This document shows, piece by piece, positions 1 to 16,084 of a DNA stretch of 64,000 nt (positions within the stretch are counted from its first letter, which is position 1; every line of letters starts with the position of its first letter). Location: positions 744,001-808,000 of the forward strand of contig JAOTOL010001633.1 of the NCBI GenBank assembly GCA_034440575.1, given 5' to 3'. Made by a program: the position numbers and the translations under genes. The stretch comes from Imbricaverruca yamaguchii (lineage: Eukaryota > Arthropoda > Thecostraca > Neoverrucidae). The notes under the pieces are model-generated. The model was not told where the DNA came from and made no database searches. It was given only the letters and a program-made list of their open reading frames with translations.

Positions 1-239
1 ACCCACATTCCAATAGACAGCAAGTAGCAAACCAGTAGGTGCACAAGCATGTTACTCATTGGATGTGTGTTGAGCATATTTATTAGTGGTGTGGTGTGAG
101 CATGTCAGGCATGGGTTTATAAACTTGGTTGGCATTGATTAAGTATACTTGTTCTCTCACCTGGTTGGCTCCCCAAATTCTTGAGCATCTCTCACCTAAA
201 TATGAGTTCAGTTACCAAGGACAATTTGCTTCCAGCATG

Positions 240-545
240 GATGTTCTGTAGAGGATCAACTACTGCTAACATATGAGACTGTCTCTACCTGGCTAGATGA
301 GGGCTATATGGTGGATGCTATTTTATTTTATTTTTTCAAATACATTTGATGTTGCTAATCATTTGCTGCTACTAACAAAATTGAGAGCTTTAGGGATTTC
401 AGAGACAATCCTCAACTGGATCAAACATTTTAGCTGTGGGAGGGAAATGCAAGTGCTTGTCTCTGGTTCTTCAAGCAAGCCAAGGGATGGAATGAGTGGA
501 ATACCTCAGGGCTCTGTACTAGGTCCTGTGTTATTTTTTTATTGA
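240..545 (+). mobile_element. LINE reverse transcriptase fragment (+ strand)
   Basis: A broken RT palm region. The stretch YETVSTWLDEGYMVDAI precedes a frameshift and then a SNTFDVANHLL segment (palm motif A, Asp kept). Residues like KLRALGISETILNWI follow, then motif B SGIPQGSVLGPVLF, where the match stops. The motif C catalytic aspartates are absent. It is opposite in orientation to the LINE that follows. Non-functional. Confidence 0.8.
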
Positions 546-554
546 TGTGAACTA

Positions 555-2171
555 TGTACCTCATGATATAAAGACATAAAGACATAAAAGATAAGTGCAA
601 CTATGAGCCACAAGGGCCCTTCTTGGTTGCACTGTGTACACTCAACCAGTTGCCCACCAAATCTGTTGATCAGCCCTCCCTATAATACTGAAAAGCAAGC
701 CCTCTTCTTATAATGATTGTCTATGTTGCGGGCACTGTATAACCACTGCAGTTGATGTGCCCTAAAACCCAAATAACTAACTATGTTGCTTTTAAAGACA
801 TTCAATATGCTACTACTTACAATAGTTTCTGGCAGCTGGTTCCAGTGTTCTACTACCCTGTTCGTGAAGAAAGACTCAACCTTGTTCTGCTGTGGTGAAC
901 TTTAATTTTGAATTGATGACCTCCAATTGCATCATTTCTGTTAAATTCAAGCATTTCCCCAAGATGTCCCCTCTCCAGACCATGGACAAATTTAAAGACC
1001 TTGATGAGATCTCCTCTCAGCCTTCTATATCTAAATGAAAACATATTGAATTTCTTCAATCTTTCCTCATATGCCAGGTTGCTTATACCATTAACCATTT
1101 TTGTTGCCCTCTTTTGTACTCTCTCTAAAAGCCAACAATCTTTTTCATAGCTAGGAGACCAAGCTTGGATGCAGTATTCCAAATGTGGCCTCACATATGC
1201 ACAGTAGAGCTTCCTGATGACTTCCTCACTTCTGTATGATACATTCCTATTTATTGCCCCAAGCATTCTCAGTGCCTTCTTCCTTGCTTCCTTAGTCTGT
1301 TCTGATGCCCCCAATTTTGTGTTTAGAATAACACCTAAATCCTTCTGTTGAGTCACTGATAGCACTTGGCCACCCATCAAGCATGGAGCCTTCATATGCC
1401 GCTTACCTACATGCATGATTTTGCACTTATCAAAATTAAATTTCATTTGCCATTCTTCAGACCACTCCACAAGTTTGTATAAGTCTTTGCAGCAACATAT
1501 GCTCATTTTGACCTGCTATTGCCCTAAAGACTTTCAAATCATCTGCAAATTTAAAAACCTTACTGCTTAGGCCACTTTCAATGTTATTTACAAATATAAT
1601 GAACAGTAGTGGCCCCAGTACTGACCCCTGGGGGACTCCACTAAGAACATTTTGCCATGATGACTGTACCATTTAGCATCACTCTTTGTTGTCTATCTGA
1701 AAGCCACAACTCTATCCATTTTAAGATGCTATCTGCAATACCATGGGCCTGAAGCTGTATCATTAACCATGTATGGGGTACCTTGTCAAAGGCCTTACTA
1801 AAGTCAAGATATGCTACATCAACCTGATTTACCTGATCAAATTGTTCTGTGGCAAAGTTCAAAAAGTCCAAGAGATTTGTGAGACATGATCGCCCTTTCC
1901 TAAACCCATGTTGAGTATCTTGAATCAATCTGTTTCCTTCCAGATAACTAGCTATTCTATCCTTGATAATTGATTTGAGTACCTTGCAGACTAGAAATGT
2001 GAGATTTACTGGCTTATAGTTTCAACTTTCCCTTTGTCCTTTCTTGAAAATAGGAACTACATTTGCCCTTTTCCAATCTGTTGAAATTTCATTTTGTGAA
2101 ACAGATCTACAAAATATTATACTAAGTGGTAATGCCAGTTCCTTTTCAGCTTCCCACAGTACCCTAGCATA
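555..2171 (-). mobile_element. 5'-truncated CR1-like LINE
   Basis: Read on the minus strand it starts inside the RT (STDWKRANVVPIFKKG near 2050), then motif A YLDFSKAFDKVPH (about 1800), motif B SGVPQGSVLGP (about 1630), motif C KFADDLK (about 1545), and the thumb/C-terminal region DKCKIMHVGK to RPHLEYCIQAWSP. The frame breaks near 1500, 1660 and 1930. The 3' end is a short octamer-type repeat (copies of TATGTCTT on the minus strand) instead of poly(A), as is usual for CR1-type elements. Homology with the copy at 37.6-40.7 kb stops at about 2171. A 52-bp micro-retroposon sits at 729-780. Confidence 0.88.
729..780 (+). mobile_element. Micro-retroposon (SINE 3' tail only), 52 bp
   Basis: The insertion starts CGGGCACTGTATAACC and ends CCCAAATAACTAA, flanked by 8-bp duplications CTATGTTG (721-728, 781-788). 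The related LINE copy near 37765 lacks it and reads straight through, which gives an empty-site comparison. It aligns with the last ~50 bp of the tRNA-SINEs. Confidence 0.88.
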
Positions 2172-3535
2172 AGCGAGCTTGTAAGTGGTTTTACAAGCTC
2201 CTCACAGCAGGATGCAATTAATTGAGGGTAGGCCCCATCAGAGGCCATACTGGAGGACCCATCCACCTCACCCAAAATTTTGAGCACATCAGCTCCAGAA
2301 ATATCGATGCTCTGCAGCACTGTTTCAGTGGTTTGGTGTGGGGCTGGGTTTGCTAGTCTACTTGTGCAGTGTACTGAGGAAAAAGCCAGTGCAAATATTT
2401 CAGCCTGGGGACGAGTGGCCTAGGGGTAAGTTGCTCGTCTCACAATCGAAAGGTTGTGGGTTCGAGTCTCAACTGTCGCTACTCTTCGCCCGCGACCAAT
2501 CGGCGTGAGAGATTGGCGACGCTACATGACTCAACGGTCGATGTGTCGTAAAACCAATAACCAACCAACAACCAAATATTTCAGCCATTTCCCAGCAGTC
2601 ACTTTCAGGCAAAGATCTCAGTGAACGATCTGCTTGTGTAGACTGTCTTCCAAATTGGTTTCTGTCCTGTTTGTACTTTGTCCATGCATCTTTTCTCCTG
2701 CTTAGTATACTTTTAGAAGGTCTGGTTGGCCATGGAGGATGCCCCTTTGGTCCAACAATGGGTATATACAAATTGACAAAAGCTGATAATATTTATAGGA
2801 ACCTATTGTACTCTCCACTAGTGTCTAAATACTGAAACTCAAGGCTCCAGTCATATTCAGCCAGACATTCCTTAATGGCTCTGTACTTTGCTCTGTGCCA
2901 AGACCTTTTCAGTGTGATATTGCTAGATATAGTTAGTTTTCTTGTCTGGAAATAATAGTCAATTAAAATAGCACAGTGTTAGCATTGGGGAAATGGGGGT
3001 AATATTTATACCACCCCAACCCTATCTACTTCGGAAGTTAAAATTAAATCCAGTGTGTTTCCGGAAATTACAAAGGCAGGCTGGTGAATCCATTGAGTTA
3101 GACTAGGCATCTGGAAACAGTTGATGAAAAATCTATAAAAGTGGTAATAATGATCACTATGCCAGTAACACCATCAGACCAATGCATTGATTATACATTA
3201 AAATCTCATAAAATAACTATTCTTTTACCATGACAAAAATCCGTTTAAAAAGTTACAAGTGCCTGATTCTGGCCCTCAGAGTTTGATGGAAGGTTTGATA
3301 CACTATGTATATGCAAAAGTCTTTCAGAAAAATAACATGAACATTGGGAATGCAGACCTTGATTGATTCAAACTTAATGCCATGCTTCACATAGAGACAA
3401 ACACCATGCTTGGGAGTAGGACCAATTGTATCAGTTCTCACTATCTCATAACCTGCTATATATACAAACGAGCTAGGAACTGATGGTAACAACCAAGTTT
3501 CGTGGACTGCTAGTATGTCAATTTTTTGTCTGAGA
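2172..3535 (-). mobile_element. Older LINE remnant, endonuclease and early RT region
   Basis: Minus-strand pieces resemble a different non-LTR element: an endonuclease-like segment with KHGVCLYVKHGI (3253-3492), a linker with a PTRPSKSILSRRKDAWTKYK-type stretch (2600-2720), and an early RT-like segment SDGAYPQLIASCCEEL (2200-2300). It is interrupted by the 2406-2573 SINE and cut at 2171 by the CR1-like copy. The family was not assigned. Confidence 0.6.
2406..2573 (+). mobile_element. tRNA-derived SINE inserted in a LINE remnant
   Basis: A 168-bp insertion with perfect 13-bp target duplications AAATATTTCAGCC at 2393-2405 and 2574-2586. It has an A-box TGGCCTAGGGGTAAG, a B-box GGTTCGAGTCTC, a body with ACCAATCGGCGTGAGAG, and a tail ending AATAACCAACCAACAACC. 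It splits an older minus-strand LINE coding region. It is the same family as the 10123 copy. Confidence 0.93.
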
Positions 3536-3684
3536 GGAAAGTAGATGAGTGCATAATTTTGTTTTCATTTTCTCTACCATTGCTCAAGAAGTTGGCTTAT
3601 AACCACATCCTTTGCTAATTGGAAGGTCTAGGGCAAGAACAGGACACACTGAGCATGTCTTCCTGCAAAAAGACTTAGACAAAC

Positions 3685-3800
3685 TTGTGTTTAAATGTTT
3701 AAATTTAACAGAAATGATCCAATTAGAGGTCATCAATTCAAAATTAAAGTTAGCCAATCAAAATTTAATTTAATTAAACAAAATGGAAGTAAATTAAAGT
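3685..3800 (+). mobile_element. Small CR1-like LINE 3' fragment (+ strand)
   Basis: Translation near 3700-3760 gives FN.ND.IRGHQFKIKV, matching the C-terminal FNRNDAIRGHKFKIKV segment of the other two LINE copies but on the opposite strand. The surroundings are AT-rich and otherwise unrecognised. Confidence 0.5.
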
Positions 3801-4915
3801 TTTTATGTTCATTTTGAAGAAAGAAAAATATTCTCGCAAAATGTTAGACAACATGATTCAGACCATGCATTCCATTTTCATTCAAGAAAACTGCATATAT
3901 AACCAAGAATTAACCTGGGGGCTTCTACATATTTGCCCATTTTCCTCCAAATGTCATCCAAGCTAAACAATCAAGGTTGGTAGGTATGCCCACTCATAGA
4001 TATGTCTTAGATATGATGTCTATGGAACTCTGGTTATGTGGAAGCCATGCAGCTTCACATGCATGTTCAGCAAGGCTCTTCAGTGGATATGCAATGGAGA
4101 CATTCAGTTTGTGATATGCTCTATGCCAGTAGTATGCAATGTCTCAATTTGTACACTGTTCATGGCTAGCTTCTGCATGCAGATTTGATTTAGGATTTGA
4201 TGGAAAGTCCTGCATTCATGTCAGACAGCCCATCTGCTTGCACCCTATTTGGTTTAACTTGTGGTCAGTGCCACAAGGTTCTTTTCTCACATGTTAACAC
4301 CAACATTTGTTAATGATGCCATTATGTCTGACTGTGTTGTGTGAACATATGAAGCTACTTGCCAGAGCATGTTATAATTACACTAGATATAGTGGGCTTC
4401 AGGAGAATGTTGGAAGACTATGTATGCAATATATTGTTTGATTCTGTGGGTCACACTACTACAGGGCATCTAATTTTCTTCAATTAGGCATCAAGTTGTA
4501 AATAGAAAGGATTATCTATGGAGAATTTGCAGTAAGCAATGGCAATTAAACTAGATTCAGCTGATTTTCTACCTCAAACAGGCCTAAGTTCTGATTTTGA
4601 TAACTATGTTACCCAGGGTTTGGATGGCATCCCAATTTGAAATTATATTTACATCCTTGTCTTGATGCTTAGAATCACGGAATCTGGACACACTGCAAAA
4701 CCAAGTAATCTATTGTGACCCGGTATGTCCATTGCTCATCTGCTTAGTCTCAACTGAGCACTTTTTCTATGCAGCAAAAGTTAGCTTATGGCCTATGTCC
4801 CTGAAGATGGAAAATTCTGGGTAATTTAAGCCTATAAATATTTACAGGTAACCCACTGCATTCTAGGATTATTTACTAATGCTTTGCTGGCCAACTGTGT
4901 CAAACCTTAATATGC
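3801..4915. other. AT-rich stretch with nothing recognised
   Basis: No open frame with a recognisable motif, no clear repeat boundary and no RNA gene were seen. Sequence composition resembles intergenic or intronic DNA. Confidence 0.5.
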
Positions 4916-4916
4916 A

Positions 4917-5705
4917 CCTTGGAGGGGGGGGGGGCGATATCCGCCCATCCCTCCGGTTTTGCGTAGATAATTACAGATTTTACCGCTGTATGACCGAAGC
5001 AGTCGATGCGCCCCTAACAGTCGATGCGCCCCTAAGCCCAAATCCAGATTTTACCGGCCGATACACGCCATTGTTTGTGTACCCGTTTATAAATGGCGGG
5101 CGCGTTGTTTAAGGTAAGAAAGTGGAAATCGACAGATAATTTTTCGAGTTAGGGGTCGTTAAAGTTTTTACAAAAATATCATCGTTAGACCACGAATATC
5201 GGCGCTGATGCGCTTCCCGTATATCAGCAAAAAGGAAGCGTTCTTGGCAAAGCTGCCAACTTGTTTTATGTATATTGCTATGCTATATTGTTTAGAAGTC
5301 ATGTCAGGTCACTGAGGTCAAGTCAGGTCAAGTTCATGACAGGTTAACACCCGCCCTGGAGGGGATGGTGAAATCCGCTTACCCCCTCCGATTTTTCGTA
5401 CATAACTCCATATTGTACCTGCCGATATACGCCATTTTTTGCGTACCTGCTTAGAAATGATCGGCGCATTGTTTAAAGTAAGAAAAATGAAAATCTGCCG
5501 ACAATTTTTCAAGTTAGGGGCCGTTAAAGTAAAAGCAATTCGCAGCTCCAAGCCACAAAAATCGGCGCTGATGCTCTTCCCATATATTGGCAAACGGGAA
5601 GTGTTCTTGACAACACTAGCGACTTGTTTTATGCATATTGCTATGCTGTATAATTTAAAAGTCATGTTAGGTTGCCGAGGTTAAGTCAGGTCAATTTAAA
5701 TACAG
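4917..5705. repeat. Diverged tandem duplication of about 400 bp
   Basis: Two copies, about 4917-5345 and 5346-5705. Shared landmarks are CGATATACGCCATT or a close variant, AATTTTTCAAGTTAGGGG or a variant, ATCGGCGCTGATG, ACTTGTTTTATG.ATATTGC and GTCATGT.AGGT. Copy 1 additionally holds the 60-bp micro-retroposon at 4986-5045. The frames inside it are not credible genes. Confidence 0.8.
4986..5045 (+). mobile_element. Micro-retroposon (SINE 3' tail only), 60 bp
   Basis: The insertion begins CTGTATGACCGAAGCAG and has perfect 11-bp flanking duplications AGATTTTACCG (4975-4985, 5046-5056). The motif GTCGATGCGCCCCTAA occurs twice, an internal duplication. The adjacent diverged duplicate at 5350-5705 lacks the insert. 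Confidence 0.88.
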
Positions 5706-6771
5706 GCTAATGGAACCAAACTTGGTCAACTGGAATGTTGTCATAAATGCAAATGACTGTCATGCGATTGATGTCATTTTGCATGTTACTCCCTACACAT
5801 CCCAAAATATACTGTTTGTCATTGTGTGTGTAAGCATTTCCATACTTTATTCATGCATATCACTCCTTTCTTTGTGAAGCCAATTGTGAGGAGCCGCCCA
5901 AGGGAGCAGTCGGGTGGGCGGCTCGGTTCCGGTAACTGGAGCAGGTACTGACCTGACAAAGTGCTTCTATATAGGTGACCTGAGGTCAAATGGCAGATCT
6001 GGCATCTGTATTACATCATTAGTAATATCCAAAACATCATTGATGCCAATTTTAGAGCATTTAAACACAATCTCAGCGATCCATAACAATGACAAGCCAA
6101 TCCACGCAAAACCAGATCATTTTGCTATTTTGACATCGTTTGACCTTGAAGATATTGACCTAAGGTCACGACATTTGCACACAATAGAGTTCACTATCGT
6201 GCCCATCCACTCTGCCAATTTCGTTGCTCTGGCCTTAATAGGAGCTGAGATCTTAAGGGGGCGGAATCCCCCCTTCCAGTGTGCGTAATTTTCAGAGGCC
6301 CTCCAGCTGCATGACCGATGTAGTCGATGCGCCCCTAAACTCCAGGGCGCGTGTTAAGGCTCAGGAACCCAACCAGGTGGGCTAATGGGTTGCATATTGC
6401 CATTGCACAGTAAGCTTTTACTCTATGTTTTGAGTGTTTAGGAGATGGAATTCCCCACCCATAGGTGTCTTGCTGAAATAGCAGTGTGGGTGTGGTTATT
6501 TTGTTGCATGCAGTTACTTTTGATTGTTTAAGACAACTCATGAATAATCACAGTGCATTGTTGTCATAGTGGCAATGATTTGAATTTCATAGCAGAACAT
6601 TAATTATCAGCAATAAGTTATTTTTGAAACATAATGAAATGTTCTAAGGTGTATGTGTCAAAGGATGTTAGTATTTCAGCATGCTTCAATGTGTGAAATT
6701 GCTTAGCTGCATGCAAATGTAATACATTTTTTGTAAACAGTGCTTTGCTTACTTGAAACTTGTTTTTCCAG
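5706..6771. other. Upstream region of the PCGF3-like gene, no gene recognised
   Basis: It contains a hairpin with perfect GAGCCGCCC/GGGCGGCTC arms near 5890-5925 and a near-palindromic GTGACCTGAGGTCA near 5967. The 33-bp micro-insert is at 6307. No promoter was recognised. The pyrimidine-rich acceptor ending at 6771 marks the likely start of the first coding exon, so a 5' UTR exon should lie further upstream. Confidence 0.4.
6307..6339 (+). mobile_element. Possible micro-retroposon, 33 bp
   Basis: The sequence begins CTGCATGACCGATG, contains GTCGATGCGCCCCTAAA, and is flanked by 6-bp duplications CTCCAG (6301-6306, 6340-6345). It matches the core of the other micro-insertions but is shorter, and its duplication is short enough to need caution. 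Confidence 0.6.
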
Positions 6772-6811
6772 GTACATCTTTCTTGTAAGCCTTCTTTGGA
6801 TTCCATGCTGA

Positions 6812-11370
<4,559 letters not shown>

Positions 11371-11719
11371 TCGAGGAGCTGCCCGCGCGGCTTAGTTACC
11401 AGCCTCGCGACGACGTCTGACCGAGGAGCTGCCCGCGCGGCTTAGCTACCATCTTCGCCACGACGTCTGATCTAGGAGCTTCCCGCGCGGCTTAGCTACC
11501 AGCCTCGCGACGTCTGACCGAGGAGCCGCCCATGCAGCTTAGCTACCAGCCTCGCGACGACGTCTGATCGAGGAGCTGCCCGCGCGGCTTAGCTACCAGC
11601 CTCGCGACGACGTCTGGCCGAGGAGCTGCCCGCGCGGCTTAGCTACCAGCCTCGCGACGTCTGATCGAGGAGCTGCCCACGCGGCTTAGCTACCAGCCTC
11701 GCGACGACGTCTGATTATT

Positions 11720-12185
11720 GCAGCTGTGATGATCATAACATTGAGATAATCTGTTGGGTGTAGACTTGATGACACCGACTTCATCTGATGACACTGAGCT
11801 CGTCTGATGGGTGAAGCCCTGGTGACATTGAGCTCGCCTCGCCGTCGTGTTACTCGCCAGCATTCGGCAGCTTTACAAGTGCGAAGGGCGCCACTGCCAG
11901 CCGGTCGTGTTCCGTGTTGGCGCACGTGCGGGCCGGTCTGCGTGCAACTGGTGGCCTGTCGCCCCGGCTATGTGTCCTCTGTCCGTATGTCTGCCCATGG
12001 AGCAGGCTCAAGTCGCTTTGGGGCTGCCCTTGTTCTACGAAAGATCTAACGCGAACATGGTCGTTGCGGTAGAATGGGTTTGACTGCTGTGGCTGAAAAG
12101 CGTCGGCATTATTCAGCTCAGACTCCGAGACAGGCGATTGGTTGCAGTCCAGAGTTCAGACGTGACTACGCGGTCGGTGCGACCC
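11720..12185. other. Region downstream of the PCGF3-like gene
   Basis: It follows the terminal-exon array. No AATAAA signal and no second coding exon were recognised, so the transcript end is unplaced. Confidence 0.35.
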
Positions 12186-12187
12186 AG

Positions 12188-12730
12188 CCGGTACAGTGCT
12201 GCTGTACTGCATGCTGACGGTGCTGCCGTGCTGACTGTACTGCCGTGCTGACGACACTGCCATCCTTACGGTATTGTCGTGCTGACGGTATTGGCGTGCT
12301 GACGGTACTGCCATGCTGAGGGTACTGCCGTGCTGACGGTATTGCCGTGCTGACGGTACTGCCGTGCTGACGGTACTGCCGTGCTGACGGTACTGTCGTG
12401 CCGACGTTGCTGCCGTGCTGACGGTACTGCCATGCTGAGGGTACTGCCATGCTGAGGGTACTGCCGTGCTGAGGGTACTGCCGTGCTGACGGTACTGCCG
12501 TGCTGACGGTACTGCCGTGCTTACGGTACTGCCGTGCGGTACTGCCGTGCCGAGTACTGCGCTGAGTTTGCCGTGCTGACGGTACTGCCATGCTGAGGGT
12601 ACTGCCATGCTGAGGGTACTGCCGTGCTGAGGGTACTGCCGTGCTGATGGTACTGCCGTCCTTACGGTACTGCCGTGCTGACGGTACTGCCCTGCTGACG
12701 GTATTGCCGTGCTGACTACTGTCATGCTGA
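12188..12730. repeat. 17-bp minisatellite
   Basis: About 31 copies of TACTGCCGTGCTGACGG with common variants (GAGGG for GACGG, CATGC for CGTGC). A few irregular units lie near 12535-12575. The period is not a multiple of three, so long frames on the minus strand are repeat artefacts. Confidence 0.95.
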
Positions 12731-12944
12731 CCGTACTGCCCGTAATCGGCTGTGATACGGTGTGGCACAGTGCGTGTATGCTCGGCATCTAACGCGCTAG
12801 GCACACTCCTCGTGTGGGTATGTGTGTGCAGTCTTGCGGGACTAAATGTGACGGGGGCGTAGACTGACGTGACGACGAGGCCGGCCGCAACAGCTACCAC
12901 AGCAGCAACAGCTACCACCGACCGTGACGCGTCGTAGTAACGTC

Positions 12945-13140
12945 TCGCTCCCTCGTGTGCCAGGTGTCCAGTGTGCCCCGGTCACTCGTATCCCAGGTAT
13001 CCCGTGTGCCCGGGGGTCTCGTCCACTCGTGTCCCAAGTGTCCCGTGTTCTCCGGCCACTCGCTTCCTAGGTGTCCCGGTCACTCTCGTCTCAGGTGTCC
13101 AGGATGTCTCGGGGTCTTGGCCACTCGTGTGCCGTGTAAC
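12945..13140. repeat. Degenerate minisatellite of about 35 bp
   Basis: About five imperfect copies rich in GTCCACTCGTGTCCCAGG-like strings (TCACTCGTATCCCAGG, CCACTCGTGTCCCAAG, CCACTCGCTTCCTAGG). Unit length varies. Confidence 0.7.
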
Positions 13141-14003
13141 TGAGTGTGAATCTACCACCACACCACCCCCTCCTACCTCACAGACCTTCATCAGTGCTTC
13201 GTGCGGCACCGGTTTTTTTCCGTGTGCCACCGGTATCCCGGACAGGGTTGTATTTATGCTTTTGAATTCTAGATTTGTGAATTTATATAGGGCCTTTGAG
13301 ACGGGAACGTTTTCCCCGTTTTTTTTAACGTTAAAATATCCTCGCACTTTCCAAACACTTTTGAACATTTTATCGACCAGCAATAAGTTCGCGGTCATTT
13401 GGAATAGCATCGCTCAATTCCTTTGGCGAAGAAGAGTGGATATTTTTTGGGAGAGGATAATGTTTTGGATGACACTCAGACATTCAGACAATGCCATGTT
13501 TCCAGCCCATACCTGCATGAGTGTGACGTACGTCGCCGCGAATAGAATGCGTGACGGTTGAGGACACCCTTGAGGCAATTCCGAAGCTGCGCATTACGCG
13601 TTTGCGCGTTGCGTGACAAAAGTAATCCCAAGAAATATGACGATTCCCAGATATTCGCTGCGGCGGAATACCCATTGTTTTCCATTGTTCACGCACGAGT
13701 GTCTATAGCGTGCGGTGGCACGTGTGTGTGTGTCCCGGTGAGGTGGCACGGTGTGTGAGGGTGTGTCGTGCATCGTGTGTCTGTCTGTGTCGCCCGACGC
13801 CACTTGGTCGCCACCGACATCTGGTCAACGATGGTAGAAATATCACTTCAATATCACAGCGACACGATGCCACCGTTTGTATCTTTGTCTTGTTCTGTCT
13901 AGAAATACTGGCGTCGTCAGCTGATCTTCAAGGTACCCTGGCGATTTGCGAGCACATTATTTTGGTCAGGTATTTGATTGTGTTTGACATTGCATTGACT
14001 GTA
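13141..14003. other. No gene recognised
   Basis: Several overlapping frames exist on both strands but none shows a known motif or splice framing. A GTGTGT-rich tract lies at 13710-13795. Confidence 0.4.
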
Positions 14004-14015
14004 ACGAAATTCACC

Positions 14016-14201
14016 AACGGGCGAGTATCTGTGGTAGAATGCTCATTTCCCAGCCGAGATGTCGCCGGTGTTCGAATTCCACGTGTCGCCGCTCTTCGCC
14101 CGTGACCAGTCGGCGCCGGAGATCAGTTCTGTGACCAAAGCACTCGACGTCTCGTGAACATCACCAACCAACGAAACCAACCAACCAACACCAATCGACC
14201 A
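14016..14201 (+). mobile_element. Diverged tRNA-derived SINE
   Basis: A 186-bp insertion flanked by 12-bp duplications with one mismatch (ACGAAATTCACC at 14004-14015, ACGAAGTTCACC at 14202-14213). It has an A-box-like TCTGTGGTAGAATGC and a B-box-like GTGTTCGAATTCC. The body shares CGCTCTTCGCCCGTGACCAG with the other SINEs and ends in a CCAACCAAC-rich tail. It is older or a distinct subfamily. Confidence 0.8.
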
Positions 14202-14213
14202 ACGAAGTTCACC

Positions 14214-14915
14214 TATCAGGAATCGTGTCGGCCGTCACAAGTGAAGTCCGGCAGCAGTCGGTTGTAGTTGCACCTATGTTGCTGTTGCTCGGTTGTAGTT
14301 GCTGGGCCGACTGCTGGGAAGTGATGGCAAAAGGCTGGGAGGCCGAGTAGTGGCTCCAGAATTTGTCGAGAGGAAAACACCTCTTTAGGATGCAGCGCAC
14401 GATAATGGTTGTATGTGTAGAGGTGTGACCAAATAGGTACTCATTCGATCAATTTCATTGCACACCGATGTACACGTAGTTGGAGTGTGACTTCGTCATT
14501 AAGGCATTACCTACGATGCGCAACTGCGAGAATTTGATATGATCATTATAATGGTACCGTTTGATACAATTTGTCTTGTATGTGGGAATCGTGTGAATTT
14601 GTGTGGCTATAATATATATTGTTCAAGCCGATGTTTTGTCTTACGTTTGTAGTTTATCGGACAGGGAGTGTTGCTGGGCAGTCCATGCGAGTGAAAAGGC
14701 AGACGAAAAAATGTTGGCTTCTGAGTATTCTTCATTGGCGAGAACCGAAAGATTCAGTTTTAAAGAGTTATTTGGCGATAGTAAGGTGACATTCCAGATA
14801 GCACGTTTCTTAACAATAGGAGAAAACGGATGGGATCGATCGTCCCAAGTTTAAAAATAGGCTGCTGCTGAAGTGTGTGTGCACTGTCTGCCTGAATCGG
14901 ACGCATACCCCATAC
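14214..14915. other. No gene recognised
   Basis: An 83-codon frame at 14603-14854 on the + strand has no recognisable motif. No repeat boundary was seen. Confidence 0.35.
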
Positions 14916-14919
14916 CTTA

Positions 14920-15085
14920 CCTCGTGGACAGTGGAACTATCCCAACAAACTACGCGCCTCCAGCCCCCGTGGGCAGTGAAACTATCCCAATAAACTACGC
15001 GCCTTCGGCCCCCGTGGGCAGTGGAACTATCCCAACAAACTACGCGCCTCCAGCCCCGTGGGCAGTGAAACTAGCTCAGTAAATG
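14920..15085. repeat. 44-45-bp tandem repeat, about 3.5 copies
   Basis: Units share GTGGGCAGTGGAACTATCCC and AACTACGCGCCTCCAGCCCC, with minor changes. A frame of 69 codons crosses it; this is probably a by-product. Confidence 0.85.
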
Positions 15086-15695
15086 ACCAACCAGTAGCCC
15101 ATCGGGCAGGTGAGAGCTAAGTGTGAGCAAGGCGGGATAGGGCTGCCAACAAGAAACCCGCTATCATGGGCCGGTGCCAGCATTTCAGCGATGGCCCATT
15201 GTGAGCATTCACTGACTGGCTCGTTGAGGTGGTACATTTTTCTTCAAAGGGCGTCTGGCTGAAAAATTCGAGAAGGGAATGGTGCACCCGTACTTTCCAG
15301 AGGTACGCGATTTCCCGGCTGGAGGAGCACCGCCTTTGGGGGTGTTGTACTATATACTCTCGAGGGGACAAATGTCTCATCAATGTTGCCTTGGCCCCCC
15401 AAATAATTTCCACTTTTAACATGGAGTCCTGTAGGCGTGATCCTCCCCCAACAACTTTAAGAAATCAACACCTGTGGCCACCTTCCATGAGGGGGGGGGA
15501 TTTACATGTATCCGTTCGGGTCAAGTATACTGTTAGTTCACGATAAATATTCTTCAATAAATATTCCAGGCCGATTCGGATTTTGAAAGTCATTGCACCG
15601 ATTTTCTTTGAAAGTTTTCTTGACCGCTTCCTGGAGGGTAAATTTCAATTTTACCCTCGGGAGAAGTGTAAATTAAAATGGAAGCAAATGGTTAC
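15086..15695. other. No gene recognised
   Basis: It contains short overlapping frames on both strands (15117-15422 minus, 15229-15546 plus) without known motifs, and a G tract at 15489-15497. Confidence 0.35.
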
Positions 15696-15699
15696 TATT

Positions 15700-16040
15700 T
15701 GCCACATCCCAGTGAACGGGTCGACAGGGACTCGACGTCGGCCTTTACATGCTCGGCCTTAGGTCAGGACGCTGTCCGGACGCCAGTGGCTCGCCGTCGG
15801 CTGGCGAGTAGAATGTCCGCCTATGCCGACATGCAGCCGGCACCCAGCCGACATGTAGCCGATGTCGGCAAGATGTCGGGCTGCTGTCGGGACGCCAGCG
15901 ACCTGGTGTCTGGGGAGCGAAATGTCGAACAAGGACCGGTTTCGACTGGCCGCTATCCATATGCCGAATCAAGCCGGAGATATCTTAATATTTCAGGTCA
16001 GCTGATGTCGGGCCAAGAGCGATCAGATGTCGTCATGTCG
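15700..16040 (+). repeat. Interspersed repeat rich in GCCGAC/GTCGGC (copy 1)
   Basis: It shares long ordered similarity with 60760-61150: CCCAGTGAAC, GACGCCAGTGGC, GCCGACATGCAGCC, GTCGGGCT.CTGTCGGGACGC and CTGGCCGCTAT. Both copies are + strand. GCCGATGTCGGC-type short palindromes are frequent. The ends were not resolved. Confidence 0.75.
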
Positions 16041-16084
16041 GGTGGTGTGAAGGGAACACAACGCGACTGTCGGGAGGTGTGGGG

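Noticed and set aside
2406..2573. Functional tRNA gene
   Set aside because: It has A- and B-box matches but no complete cloverleaf, and it is followed by a SINE body and flanked by target duplications.
12156..12918. Minus-strand frames of 210 and 250 codons
   Set aside because: Translations of the 17-bp minisatellite.
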